A stretch of DNA of 23,457 bases, taken from the NCBI GenBank assembly GCA_016935955.1, contig JAFGPY010000134.1, forward strand, positions 1-23,457. The letters are read 5' to 3'. Position numbers and translations under genes: made by a program. Position 1 is the stretch's first letter, and each line of letters begins with the position of its first letter. Positions 1 through 6,877 of the stretch are shown piece by piece. Under the pieces are notes generated by a model that saw only the letters and a list, made by a program, of their open reading frames with translations, was not told the origin of the DNA and did no database searches. The stretch comes from Planctomycetota bacterium. Its GTDB lineage: Bacteria > Planctomycetota > Phycisphaerae > FEN-1346 > JAACEH01.

Positions 1-58
1 CCAGCACCCGTTGCCGCAAATCCATAGAGTAGGTCTTCATGCCTACTCTATCGGCCAT
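1..58 (-). CDS. IS630-family transposase, N-terminal fragment (runs off the window)
   Basis: Read on the minus strand, the bases from 40 down to 1 encode MKTYSMDLRQRVL, the characteristic start of IS630-family (Tc1/mariner-like) transposases, where this segment begins the N-terminal helix-turn-helix. The codons from 58 to 41 are in frame and add MADRVG, so the start may be the ATG at 58 or the one at 40; neither has a good ribosome binding site. The rest of the gene lies left of the window. A terminal inverted repeat at 68-83 and a TA dinucleotide at 84-85 lie just upstream, as expected for the 5' end of such an element. Only 13-19 residues are visible, but the motif match and correctly placed repeat support the call. 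Confidence 0.75.
   Translation of the reverse strand, partial: MADRVGMKTYSMDLRQRVL
24..51. other. Perfect 10-bp inverted repeat around the transposase start codon
   Basis: ATAGAGTAGG at 24-33 is the exact reverse complement of CCTACTCTAT at 42-51, with an 8-base spacer. In the minus-strand transcript this folds into a 10-bp stem with the ATG at 40-38 inside the loop. It could be an operator or an RNA hairpin limiting transposase translation. The function is inferred; the symmetry is plain in the sequence. Confidence 0.6.
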
Positions 59-67
59 GACCACAAG

Positions 68-83
68 CAAACGTGAACTGCTC
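68..83 (-). repeat. Terminal inverted repeat of the left IS630-type element
   Basis: Read inward from the element end (minus strand), the sequence is GAGCAGTTCACGTTTG. It matches the right-hand element end at 23375-23390 at 14 of 16 positions, and weaker similarity continues for about 10 more bases. It is followed outward by TA at 84-85, the target dinucleotide duplicated by IS630/Tc1/mariner elements. The exact boundary is inferred from the TA and from the match to the other copy. Confidence 0.75.
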
Positions 84-180
84 TAGGGGCACGGGCCGCC
101 ATCCTGCCACGATAAAGTCGACGCGATCATCGCCGCAGTCCCGCTACAGCGGTACCCAACCATTCACAATCGCTCAGGTG

Positions 181-220
181 TGTGCACTGCGACTGGCACT
201 CGCTGCACAATCACTGTGCA
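181..220. promoter_or_regulatory. Candidate enhancer-binding-protein site (three TGTGCA half-sites)
   Basis: TGTGCA occurs at 181-186. A perfect inverted pair, TGCACA (204-209) and TGTGCA (215-220), follows with a 5-base gap. The group lies about 85-125 bases upstream of the sigma-54 promoter at 304-319, the usual distance for activator sites of sigma-54 systems. The symmetry is seen directly; the role is inferred from position. Confidence 0.45.
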
Positions 221-303
221 TCGCGTCGGCGTTCTCGCCCGTGGCGCTACTGGGAGGCTCGTTTGGCGTGCCGTAAGAGGCCATGCAGCCCCCATGTGCT
301 TTG

Positions 304-319
304 TGGCACATCGTTTGCA
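304..319 (+). promoter_or_regulatory. Sigma-54 (-24/-12) promoter for the secretion/pilus operon
   Basis: TGGCAC at 304-309 and TTGCA at 315-319 are separated by 5 bases. This places the invariant GG and GC exactly 10 bases apart, as the RpoN consensus (TGGCAC-N5-TTGCA) requires. Transcription should begin near 330. No better sigma-70-type promoter was seen between the IS end and the secretin. Sigma-54 with a PilR/NtrC-type activator is a known way of controlling type IV pilin genes, which suits the downstream operon. A chance match cannot be excluded, but both elements and the spacing are ideal. Confidence 0.65.
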
Positions 320-625
320 TCATCCGTACACGATATCGTCGCGGTGACGATCAACACGACGGAACTGCACGGCTGGAGGCCGCATGACCCATCCTGCGAG
401 CGGGCTGAGTGGGCTGTCGTCCGCCTTGGCTCCGCTATGGGGCTGCGGGCGGGACGCGGACAGTGCGTGTCCTTCCTTGGGCGGCAGGCTTCCCTGCACA
501 CTTTCGACGGTTGCGGGTGTCGGGACCGGCCGCTCTGAATCCACACGCACAAGTGACCCATCGCGAGGCGCTGCGGGTGTTCCGCGGGTGCCTCGTTGCT
601 TCGTGCCTCGGCGAGAGGAGATTGC

Positions 626-2620
626 ATGATCAGCCGCTCGGTGATGTGGGCATTCGCGTTGCTGGTTGTGGCTGCAGGGTCGGTGCGGGGCCAGCAGAGC
701 ATGGAACCTGTCCGGCCTACGCCATCGGCCGACCCGCAGACACCCGCCGACTCGCAGCCGTCCACGGACACGGCGACCGCGGCTGCCCAGCCGTCGCGAA
801 ATCCCTTCGAGGTGCCGCTCGAGGATCAGCAGCACGTGGCCGTCGTGGAACTGACCGCCGAGCCGGCAGGCTCCGATGGCCCCACGCTCCGCACGGTCAA
901 CCTGAAGAACGTCACGGTACAGGCAGCGCTGTTGACCCTGTCTCGCGAGACCGGGCAGAACATTGTCTGCACGGTGGAGGCCGGGCGGCAGACCGCGTCG
1001 CTTTACCTGCAGAACGTCTCGATGCCGACGGTGATCGAAACGTTGTGCCACGTCAGCAACCTGTGGTTTCGCCGCGACGAGCAGCGTAACGTCACTCGTC
1101 TGATGACCCGCGAGGAGTACCTCCAGGACTTGGTCGTGCGGCCGGAGGTGACGACGCGGACCTTCACACTGCTCTATCCGAATGCCACCATTGTGGCCCA
1201 GCAGATCGAGGACCTGTTCGAGGATCGCGTCGAGCTGTCGCTCGGCGTCGACGAGCGGCTCAGCGAAGGGGGAACCTCGTCGGGCGGTTCCACCAGCGGA
1301 GGCCGGTCGTACAATTCCTGGGACTCGACGACCACCGACAACCGTTATTCGGGCGGCCTGTACCGCACGTCGGGCACGGGGTACTACAGGGGACGACGCA
1401 CGCAACTGACCCCGCGAACGTCCGACGAACTGCGGGCCCTGGAAGAAGCTCGCCGCGAGGACGTTCGCCTCGGGCAGACCAGTGCGGAGCCGGCCTCGAA
1501 GGTCCAGGAGGAACTTACGCGACAGGACCAGACCCAGACGATCTACGTTTCGGTGAACCGTCCCAACAACATGGTCCTGGTGCGTACGGCTGACCACGAC
1601 GCCCTCAAGCAGATCGAAGAACTGATCGCCGAACTCGACCGCCCGACGTCGCAGGTGCTGCTGGAGGTCAAGATTCTTGAGGTGACGCTGACCGACGGCT
1701 TCCACTCGGTGTTCGACTTCAACGCGGCCTTCGGCGAGCCGACGTCGGGCAATGGCAACGGGCAGGTGCTGAATCCGCTCACGCCGGGAGCCACGCCCGA
1801 CGCCGTGTCGCGAAACATCATCGGCTCGGTCAACGGGTCGATTGCCGCCGGCAATTCATTCGTCTACCAGTTCCTGAACTCGTACATCCAGCTTCGCCTG
1901 CAACTGCTCGAGAGCCAGAACCGCGTGCAGTCGATCGGTGCGCCACTGTTGATGTGCGCCAACAACGAGGTCTCGAACATCTTCGTCGGCGAGGAGCGGC
2001 CCATGCTGCGGACCTACTCGCTCGACACCGTGACCTCCGAGAGCGGCATCACCACCCAGGTGCTCGTGCCGGAGGTGGAGATGGTCGACGTGGGCTCGTC
2101 GCTGGAAATCACGCCGCGGATCAACGCCGACCGCACGGTGTCTTTGCGCATCGTGCAATCGGTGTCGTCCTTGACCGAGAACGGGGCCACGCTGCCGAAT
2201 CCCATCGGCGGCACGCCGCTGAACGTGGACACAACGTTCAGCACGGAGATCGACGCGGTGGTCGTCGCGCGGGACCGCATGACGATCGCCCTGGGCGGAC
2301 TGATCCAGACGACGCAGGCGCAGACCGAGGACAAGGTGCCGGTGCTGGGCGACCTGCCGGGAGTGGGCTTCTTCTTCCGCCAGAAGGTCCAGCAGCAGAG
2401 CAAGACCGAACGCGTGCTGCTGATTACGCCGTACGTGATGATGGTTCCCGATGAGGCGGGCCCGGCCAGCCGCGAGAGGCTCGAGGCCCTGTCGTCGCAC
2501 CCGTTCCTGGAACGCGGTGACAAGGCCATGCCTTACACCACAGTCGGGAAGAAGGCCCGCACCCGCATTGACGTGTTCGACGACGTGCTTCGTCCGACGG
2601 CGCCGGGGGGACTGCCATGA
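626..2620 (+). CDS. gspD: Secretin of a type II secretion / type IV pilus-like system
   Basis: This is the outer-membrane secretin channel, a homomultimeric gate for a pseudopilus or pilus. The ATG at 626 follows GAGAGGAG at 613-620. Residues 1-23 form a signal peptide (MISRSV, hydrophobic core, cleavage near VRG-Q), followed by a Pro/Thr-rich linker to about residue 60. Residues 90-170 resemble the STN/N0 domain, and about 178-345 a secretin N domain split by a Ser/Gly/Tyr-rich insert (213-258). The secretin beta-domain spans about 425-605 with the typical VPVLGDLPGVGFFFR signature at 571-585 and the closing LLITPYVM. The length of 664 residues is normal. The gene heads the operon and overlaps the next gene by 4 bases. 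Whether PilQ or GspD is the nearer relative cannot be settled by eye. Confidence 0.9.
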   Translation: MISRSVMWAFALLVVAAGSVRGQQSMEPVRPTPSADPQTPADSQPSTDTATAAAQPSRNPFEVPLEDQQHVAVVELTAEPAGSDGPTLRTVNLKNVTVQAALLTLSRETGQNIVCTVEAGRQTASLYLQNVSMPTVIETLCHVSNLWFRRDEQRNVTRLMTREEYLQDLVVRPEVTTRTFTLLYPNATIVAQQIEDLFEDRVELSLGVDERLSEGGTSSGGSTSGGRSYNSWDSTTTDNRYSGGLYRTSGTGYYRGRRTQLTPRTSDELRALEEARREDVRLGQTSAEPASKVQEELTRQDQTQTIYVSVNRPNNMVLVRTADHDALKQIEELIAELDRPTSQVLLEVKILEVTLTDGFHSVFDFNAAFGEPTSGNGNGQVLNPLTPGATPDAVSRNIIGSVNGSIAAGNSFVYQFLNSYIQLRLQLLESQNRVQSIGAPLLMCANNEVSNIFVGEERPMLRTYSLDTVTSESGITTQVLVPEVEMVDVGSSLEITPRINADRTVSLRIVQSVSSLTENGATLPNPIGGTPLNVDTTFSTEIDAVVVARDRMTIALGGLIQTTQAQTEDKVPVLGDLPGVGFFFRQKVQQQSKTERVLLITPYVMMVPDEAGPASRERLEALSSHPFLERGDKAMPYTTVGKKARTRIDVFDDVLRPTAPGGLP

Positions 2621-4131
2621 GCAGGGCCGTCGTTGCTCTGATTCTCGCGACGGTGCTGTGCGGCTGCGACAAGCAGACTCGCGACGTCCGTCTACGCGGG
2701 GACGGGAAGGCCGTGGCCTCGCAGGTGCCGGTCGACCCTTGGACGGCGTCGATGGATGCCGCAGCCGGTCGGCTCACGGAGCGTCTGCAGCGCTGGTCGT
2801 CGGCCGATCAGGCGGCATGCCGGCGGCAGTGCGTCTGCGAGTCGCCCGAGGCGGCCATGAGGGCCTTCGAGCGTGCCCTGGCCGGCGGTCGCCTTGCGAC
2901 AGCCGAATCGGTGGCGAGGGCATGGCGCGAGGCCTTCGGCGAGACGGCCCTTGACGATGCCGTGGCCGCATACCGCCGCGACCCGCGAGCGACGAAGGAC
3001 GTCCTGTCGCTTATCGATGTGGCTCGTCTGTTCGTCCGTGCCCGTGAGGCACAGGAGGCGGCGGCCGTTCTGGATCGCGTTCCGTCAGATGTGCCGGCTA
3101 CCTTGTGGGGGGACGAGGCGGCCTTGTTGCGTGCCAAGGTCCGGTGCCTGACCGAGCAGGAGGCCGGGGAAGTGGAGCAGGCGTCGTCGCCGCCCACACG
3201 CCTGGCTGGGACGTGTCGGGAGGCCCTGCGGCTGATTCGGGCCTATCGTGCGGCCAAGACGGATGGCCGGCGCGGTGAACTGCTGGAGGAACTGGTTACC
3301 GAGGCCAGGGCCGTCAACGGGCTGCAACTTGCTGCCGAACTGGAGTCCCTGCTGCCGGTCGGCAGTGGCGTGAGCGGCGGCCGCGGGGCAGCAACGTGGT
3401 GCGGCTATCTGGCCCGTGGCTGCCTGTCGGCGGGCATGCCGGAACTGGCCCTGCGGTACGCCGGCCAGTGGCAGGCACAGGCGGATTCGCTTGGCGATGC
3501 AGTGATGCAGAACGAAGTCTGCCGTGTCCTGTCGGCCGCGCATGCCGCCATGGGCCGCAACGATATCGCGCTGCACCACGCGATGGCGGCGGTCGATCAT
3601 GCCGGGGATTTGTCACCGCAGGACCAAGCGGCTGCGGCGAGCCAACTGGGTTGCGTGCTGGCGGCCATGGGGCGACACGAGCAGGCGGCGGCCATCTTCC
3701 TGCACGGTCTGGACTGGGGCGGCGAAGAGTTGCCTGCGGCGCAGCGAGCCGACCTGGCCCTGAACGCGGCGACGGAGCTGATTCGTTCGGGGTCGCTCGA
3801 CAAGGCCCAGGAAATGATCGAGCAGGCCCGCATCGAGCCGAACGATCGCGGGGCGGCGCCGCGCACCCTGCGGCGCGAGGCGCTGAACCTTGTTCTACGA
3901 TGCGTTCGCGGCGATGCCGACGGGACCGCGAACGAGGCCGGACGATTGCTGACCGTCGCCGAAGCGCAGGGCGACTGGCGATTCGTCGAGCAGTACGGCG
4001 GCCTGTCCGACAGGGCTGCACGGGCCTCGCGGACGGCGATGCAGCACGCTCTGACCGAGAAGCCGGAGGACTACGGCGTCGCCAAGCCGCGCGAGGTGCT
4101 CAAGGAAATGTTCAACGAGGGGGGCCAGTGA
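2617..4131 (+). CDS. Putative lipoprotein with TPR-like helical repeats
   Basis: The 504-residue protein starts at an ATG overlapping the secretin stop (ATGA), with a G-rich Shine-Dalgarno just upstream. Residues 1-17 look like a lipoprotein signal (hydrophobic core ending L-C-G-C, lipidation at Cys17, then Asp). Most of the rest is Ala/Leu/Glu-rich and helical. The stretch near residues 305-410 has TPR-like alternation (A-x-G-x-x-x-x-A, as in AAMGRHEQAAAIF and SGSLDKAQEMIEQA). I do not recognise the family. Its place directly after a secretin suggests a pilotin- or scaffold-like role, as TPR lipoproteins such as PilF/PilW have in pilus systems, but this protein is about twice their size. That role is inference. 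Confidence 0.75.
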   Translation: MSRAVVALILATVLCGCDKQTRDVRLRGDGKAVASQVPVDPWTASMDAAAGRLTERLQRWSSADQAACRRQCVCESPEAAMRAFERALAGGRLATAESVARAWREAFGETALDDAVAAYRRDPRATKDVLSLIDVARLFVRAREAQEAAAVLDRVPSDVPATLWGDEAALLRAKVRCLTEQEAGEVEQASSPPTRLAGTCREALRLIRAYRAAKTDGRRGELLEELVTEARAVNGLQLAAELESLLPVGSGVSGGRGAATWCGYLARGCLSAGMPELALRYAGQWQAQADSLGDAVMQNEVCRVLSAAHAAMGRNDIALHHAMAAVDHAGDLSPQDQAAAASQLGCVLAAMGRHEQAAAIFLHGLDWGGEELPAAQRADLALNAATELIRSGSLDKAQEMIEQARIEPNDRGAAPRTLRREALNLVLRCVRGDADGTANEAGRLLTVAEAQGDWRFVEQYGGLSDRAARASRTAMQHALTEKPEDYGVAKPREVLKEMFNEGGQ

Positions 4132-4865
4132 TGAGCGAGCCGCACCGTCCTTCGCGTCCGCGTTCCGAGCCCCTGTCCATGCGCGAGATCAACGACTACG
4201 TGCAGTCGCTGGTTCCCGAGCGGCCCGAGGAGGTCCGCCGCATGGAGGAGCAGGCTGGTCGGGACGGCTTCCCGATCATCGGGCCGGCGTGCGGGCAACT
4301 GTGCTATCTGCTGACGCGGCTGATCGGGGCTCGACGCATTTTCGAACTCGGCAGCGGCTACGGCTACTCGACCTACTGGTTCGCCCGCGCCGTTCGCGAG
4401 AACGGCGGCGGCGTGGTCCACCACACGGTCTGGAATGACGACCTGTCGACGCGGGCCCGCGGGCACCTTGCGGCCCTGGGGCTGGACGACCTGGTCGAGT
4501 TCCACGTGGCCGAGGCGATCGAGACGCTACGAACGGTCGGCGGGGAGTACGACCTGCTGTTCTGCGACATCGACAAACATGCTTACGCCGAGGCCCTGGC
4601 CGAGATGGACCGCCACCTGCGGCCGGGCGGCCTGGTGATCTTCGATAATGTGCTGCTGCACGGAGCGGTATTACCGTCACGGGTGGCCGAGGAGACGTCG
4701 TCGGGTTCGGTCCAGGGACGAACATCCGACGCGGACGACCGACGCAGGGCTACCCGTGACGGAGTGTTGGCGACGACCAGCGCGTTGTGCGACGGCGATT
4801 TCTGGATCGCTTCGCTGGTGCCGTTGCGTGACGGGCTGGCCGTGGCCATGAAAGTGCCTTCCTGA
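4131..4865 (+). CDS. Class I SAM-dependent O-methyltransferase (COMT/CCoAOMT-like)
   Basis: The 244-residue protein begins at an ATG sharing its A with the preceding stop, after GAGGGG. It has the SAM-binding motif IFELGSGYG (70-78), the metal-site motif CDIDKHAY (145-152) with Asp146 and Lys149, and RPGGLVIFDNVLLHG (164-178) with the Asp172-Asn173 pair. These match the divalent-metal-dependent O-methyltransferase family 3 fold and length. The substrate is unknown. Its frame lies inside the secretion operon between the lipoprotein and the first pseudopilin, so it could modify a secreted product or small molecule, or simply be carried along. No methylated pilin substrate can be read from the sequence. 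Confidence 0.85.
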   Translation: MSEPHRPSRPRSEPLSMREINDYVQSLVPERPEEVRRMEEQAGRDGFPIIGPACGQLCYLLTRLIGARRIFELGSGYGYSTYWFARAVRENGGGVVHHTVWNDDLSTRARGHLAALGLDDLVEFHVAEAIETLRTVGGEYDLLFCDIDKHAYAEALAEMDRHLRPGGLVIFDNVLLHGAVLPSRVAEETSSGSVQGRTSDADDRRRATRDGVLATTSALCDGDFWIASLVPLRDGLAVAMKVPS

Positions 4866-4890
4866 TCCTAGACTTGAGGAGGACCGACAC

Positions 4891-5901
4891 ATGACGCGAC
4901 GCAAGCGCAGTGGATTCACGTTGGCCGAACTGCTGCTGGTGGTCGCCATCCTGGCCACCATCGGGACGATCGCCTTCACGATGTTCGGCAACACCGAGAA
5001 GGATGCCGAACAACGAGTTTCGATCGCCAACCAGGCGGCGACGATGAAGGCCCTGCAGCATTTTGACATGCTCAACAAGGCCAGCTTAGACAACTTTGAC
5101 TCCCTGCTCGACTACACCACGTCGGACGGGACCGCAGGCACGTTCCTTACGGATGCCGAGACTCTCTACGACATGACCTCGCCCGGCGTCTACCGCGGAC
5201 TGAAGGGCTACAACGCCATAGGTGACGACGCGCTGACCGACGACCAGAAGAAGCAGAACTACGGCCTGCATCCCACGGGGCTGGGCATCGGTTCCACGAG
5301 CACGTCGCCCACCGTCGGCATCTACTACCTGAACTCGTACGACGTGACCGCCCTCAAGGAACTGGGGGTGACGACGGTTTACGATCACAATCCGCTGTTG
5401 ATCCATGCCAACCGCGGGCCGTACGCCAGCGCCGGGGTCACCAGCGGGCCGGGATTCCGCGTCGAGGACACGCCTGTCTTCCCGCGGGAGTTGGCGGCCG
5501 GCCAGCCGGTGCTGACCGTCAATCCCGAAACCAGCGGCGGGCAGACGCTCTACGACTACTTCAACATCTCCCTGAATACCGAGACTGAGACCGACGACAA
5601 CGGGACCCCGGACGACACGAGTGACGACATCGAGACGAGCACCACGACGCCGTCGGGTGAGCGGCTGCTGCTGTTCGGTCTGGGCAACAATTGCTCGATC
5701 ATCGGTGCCCGCAAAGGCGGCATGAACCAGCCGCCGCAGGACGATGCTGTCGGGAAGAACTACTACCATCACTACATCGTGGCTGTGCGGCTGCATTCAA
5801 GCACGGGAATCGTCTACGCGGAAGTAGCTGGCGTGTTGAGCCCGAAGCTCGAGACGATCCGTCAGGCACGGCACCAGAACGATTGGCGTGGCGGCGACTG
5901 A
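4891..5901 (+). CDS. Large type IV pilin-like protein 1 (class III leader)
   Basis: The ATG at 4891 follows GAGGAGG. A short basic leader (MTRRKRSG) is followed by FTLAELLLVVAILATIGTIAF, so prepilin peptidase should cut after Gly8. Phe9 becomes the mature first residue and the conserved Glu at +5 is present. The mature chain of about 328 residues is more than twice the size of a typical GspG/PilA. The globular part includes an acidic Asp/Thr-rich segment (DDNGTPDDTSDD, about residues 247-258) resembling calcium-binding loops. Pseudopilins often bind calcium, so this is plausible but unproven. A 122-base gap with a hairpin follows, so this gene may be expressed at a different level from the rest and could be the major subunit. 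Confidence 0.88.
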   Translation: MTRRKRSGFTLAELLLVVAILATIGTIAFTMFGNTEKDAEQRVSIANQAATMKALQHFDMLNKASLDNFDSLLDYTTSDGTAGTFLTDAETLYDMTSPGVYRGLKGYNAIGDDALTDDQKKQNYGLHPTGLGIGSTSTSPTVGIYYLNSYDVTALKELGVTTVYDHNPLLIHANRGPYASAGVTSGPGFRVEDTPVFPRELAAGQPVLTVNPETSGGQTLYDYFNISLNTETETDDNGTPDDTSDDIETSTTTPSGERLLLFGLGNNCSIIGARKGGMNQPPQDDAVGKNYYHHYIVAVRLHSSTGIVYAEVAGVLSPKLETIRQARHQNDWRGGD

Positions 5902-5968
5902 TCGGACACAGTAACCCGGCGCCTGTGGCGAATCCGCGCGGCTGCATGGCTGCCGGGTCAATGGCGGG

Positions 5969-5996
5969 GCCGGCCGGATCGCAAGGTCCGGTCGGC
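5969..5996 (+). other. Intercistronic hairpin between pilin-like genes 1 and 2
   Basis: CCGGCCGGA at 5970-5978 pairs with TCCGGTCGG at 5987-5995 (one G-U), and G5969 pairs with C5996, giving a 10-bp GC-rich stem with an 8-base loop. No T-run follows, so it is not a classic terminator. It sits in the longest gap inside the operon (5902-6023) and may stabilise or process the upstream mRNA. Confidence 0.4.
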
Positions 5997-6023
5997 GCCG
6001 TGTATCCCTGTAGGAGGTGTACC

Positions 6024-6875
6024 ATGAGAGGGCTTGGTCGAACAAGACGATGCGGCGCGACCGCTGCGGCCTTTACGCTCACCGAACTGCTGATCGTCGT
6101 GGCCCTGTTGTCGGTCATCGCCGGCGTGGCCCTGGTTCACTACAACGGCGTCCAGGACCAGGCCGAGCACGGACTGAGTCAGGTCGAGCTGAACCGCCTG
6201 GCCGACGCCGTGCGGCAATTCTGTCTCGACATGGGCGAGCCGCCGCAGTTCCTGTGTGAACTAATGCAGTCGCCGGATCCCGACGACGCCCATCACGGCT
6301 GGTGGTGGCGCGACGGGGGGGACTACCCGTTGCTCGACAGCGAGGACGAGCCGCTGTGCGCCGCCTACCCCGCGCAAGGACTCTGGCGCTACGATCCGAC
6401 GACGCGTCGTGGCTGGAACGGTCCCTACGTCGAGGCCGAATGTTCGAGCCGCTGGCCGCAACGGCCCGCGGTTCTTGCCGAGACCATCAAGACGCTCGAC
6501 CTCCGCGAGGTGCGGTGCGTCATCATTCCCGACGAAGACGCCGACGTACACGATGCGGACGATCCGCATCCGCCCACCGTCCGCTGGGACGAGGCCGTGG
6601 AAACCGACGGTCGTGACGAGACGCGTCGGCTGTATCACCTGACGCTGCTGTCGAGCCAGTACTCAAGCTGCCCGCAGGATTACCTGGCTGACGCGACCGA
6701 CGCCGAGCGGATCGTCTGTGTGTCGAACTACGAACTGGTTTACGACTACGAGCGGCAGGACATCGGCGTCCGCATGCTGACGCAGGCGCTTCGCGACAGC
6801 GATACCGAGCAGGCGGTCCGGCAGCGAGCCCAGACGCCGATCGCTTGGACCGGCCAGGCGCCACCGCAGAGGTGA
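6024..6875 (+). CDS. Type IV pilin-like protein 2 (class III leader, Ala at -1)
   Basis: The ATG at 6024 is preceded by AGGAGG at 6012-6017; the open frame extends upstream but has no comparable start. The leader is 16 residues, ending A-A-A, followed by FTLTELLIVVALLSVIAGVAL, with Glu21 at mature position +5. Position -1 is Ala16 rather than the usual Gly, a substitution prepilin peptidases often accept. The protein has 283 residues; after the helix comes a Trp/Asp/Pro-rich globular domain with several Cys and no family I recognise. The phrases RGWNGPYVEA here and RGWAGPYLS in the next protein are related, so pilin-like proteins 2 and 3 probably share part of their fold. It ends 2 bases before the next gene. 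Confidence 0.88.
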   Translation: MRGLGRTRRCGATAAAFTLTELLIVVALLSVIAGVALVHYNGVQDQAEHGLSQVELNRLADAVRQFCLDMGEPPQFLCELMQSPDPDDAHHGWWWRDGGDYPLLDSEDEPLCAAYPAQGLWRYDPTTRRGWNGPYVEAECSSRWPQRPAVLAETIKTLDLREVRCVIIPDEDADVHDADDPHPPTVRWDEAVETDGRDETRRLYHLTLLSSQYSSCPQDYLADATDAERIVCVSNYELVYDYERQDIGVRMLTQALRDSDTEQAVRQRAQTPIAWTGQAPPQR

Positions 6876-6877
6876 CC

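Larger units (their letters stand above)
84..625. other. Non-coding upstream region of the secretion operon
   Basis: About 540 bases separate the left IS end from the secretin gene. The open frames here lack a ribosome binding site and any recognisable domain, so I call no gene. The region holds a sigma-54-type promoter (304-319), TGCACA-type half-sites (181-220) and a 10-base palindrome, ACGATATCGT, at 330-339 where transcription should start. If that promoter is used, the operon has an untranslated leader of roughly 295 bases. I see no known riboswitch fold in it. Confidence 0.6.

Noticed and set aside
182..538. Open frames in the upstream region, such as 182-538 and 384-629 on the plus strand
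   Set aside because: They lack a ribosome binding site, their composition is Arg/Cys/Trp-rich, and they run through the sigma-54 promoter and candidate activator sites.
320..1705. A 461-residue minus-strand open frame across the secretin 5' region
   Set aside because: It is antisense to the signal peptide and N domains of the secretin, with Arg/His-rich low-information composition.
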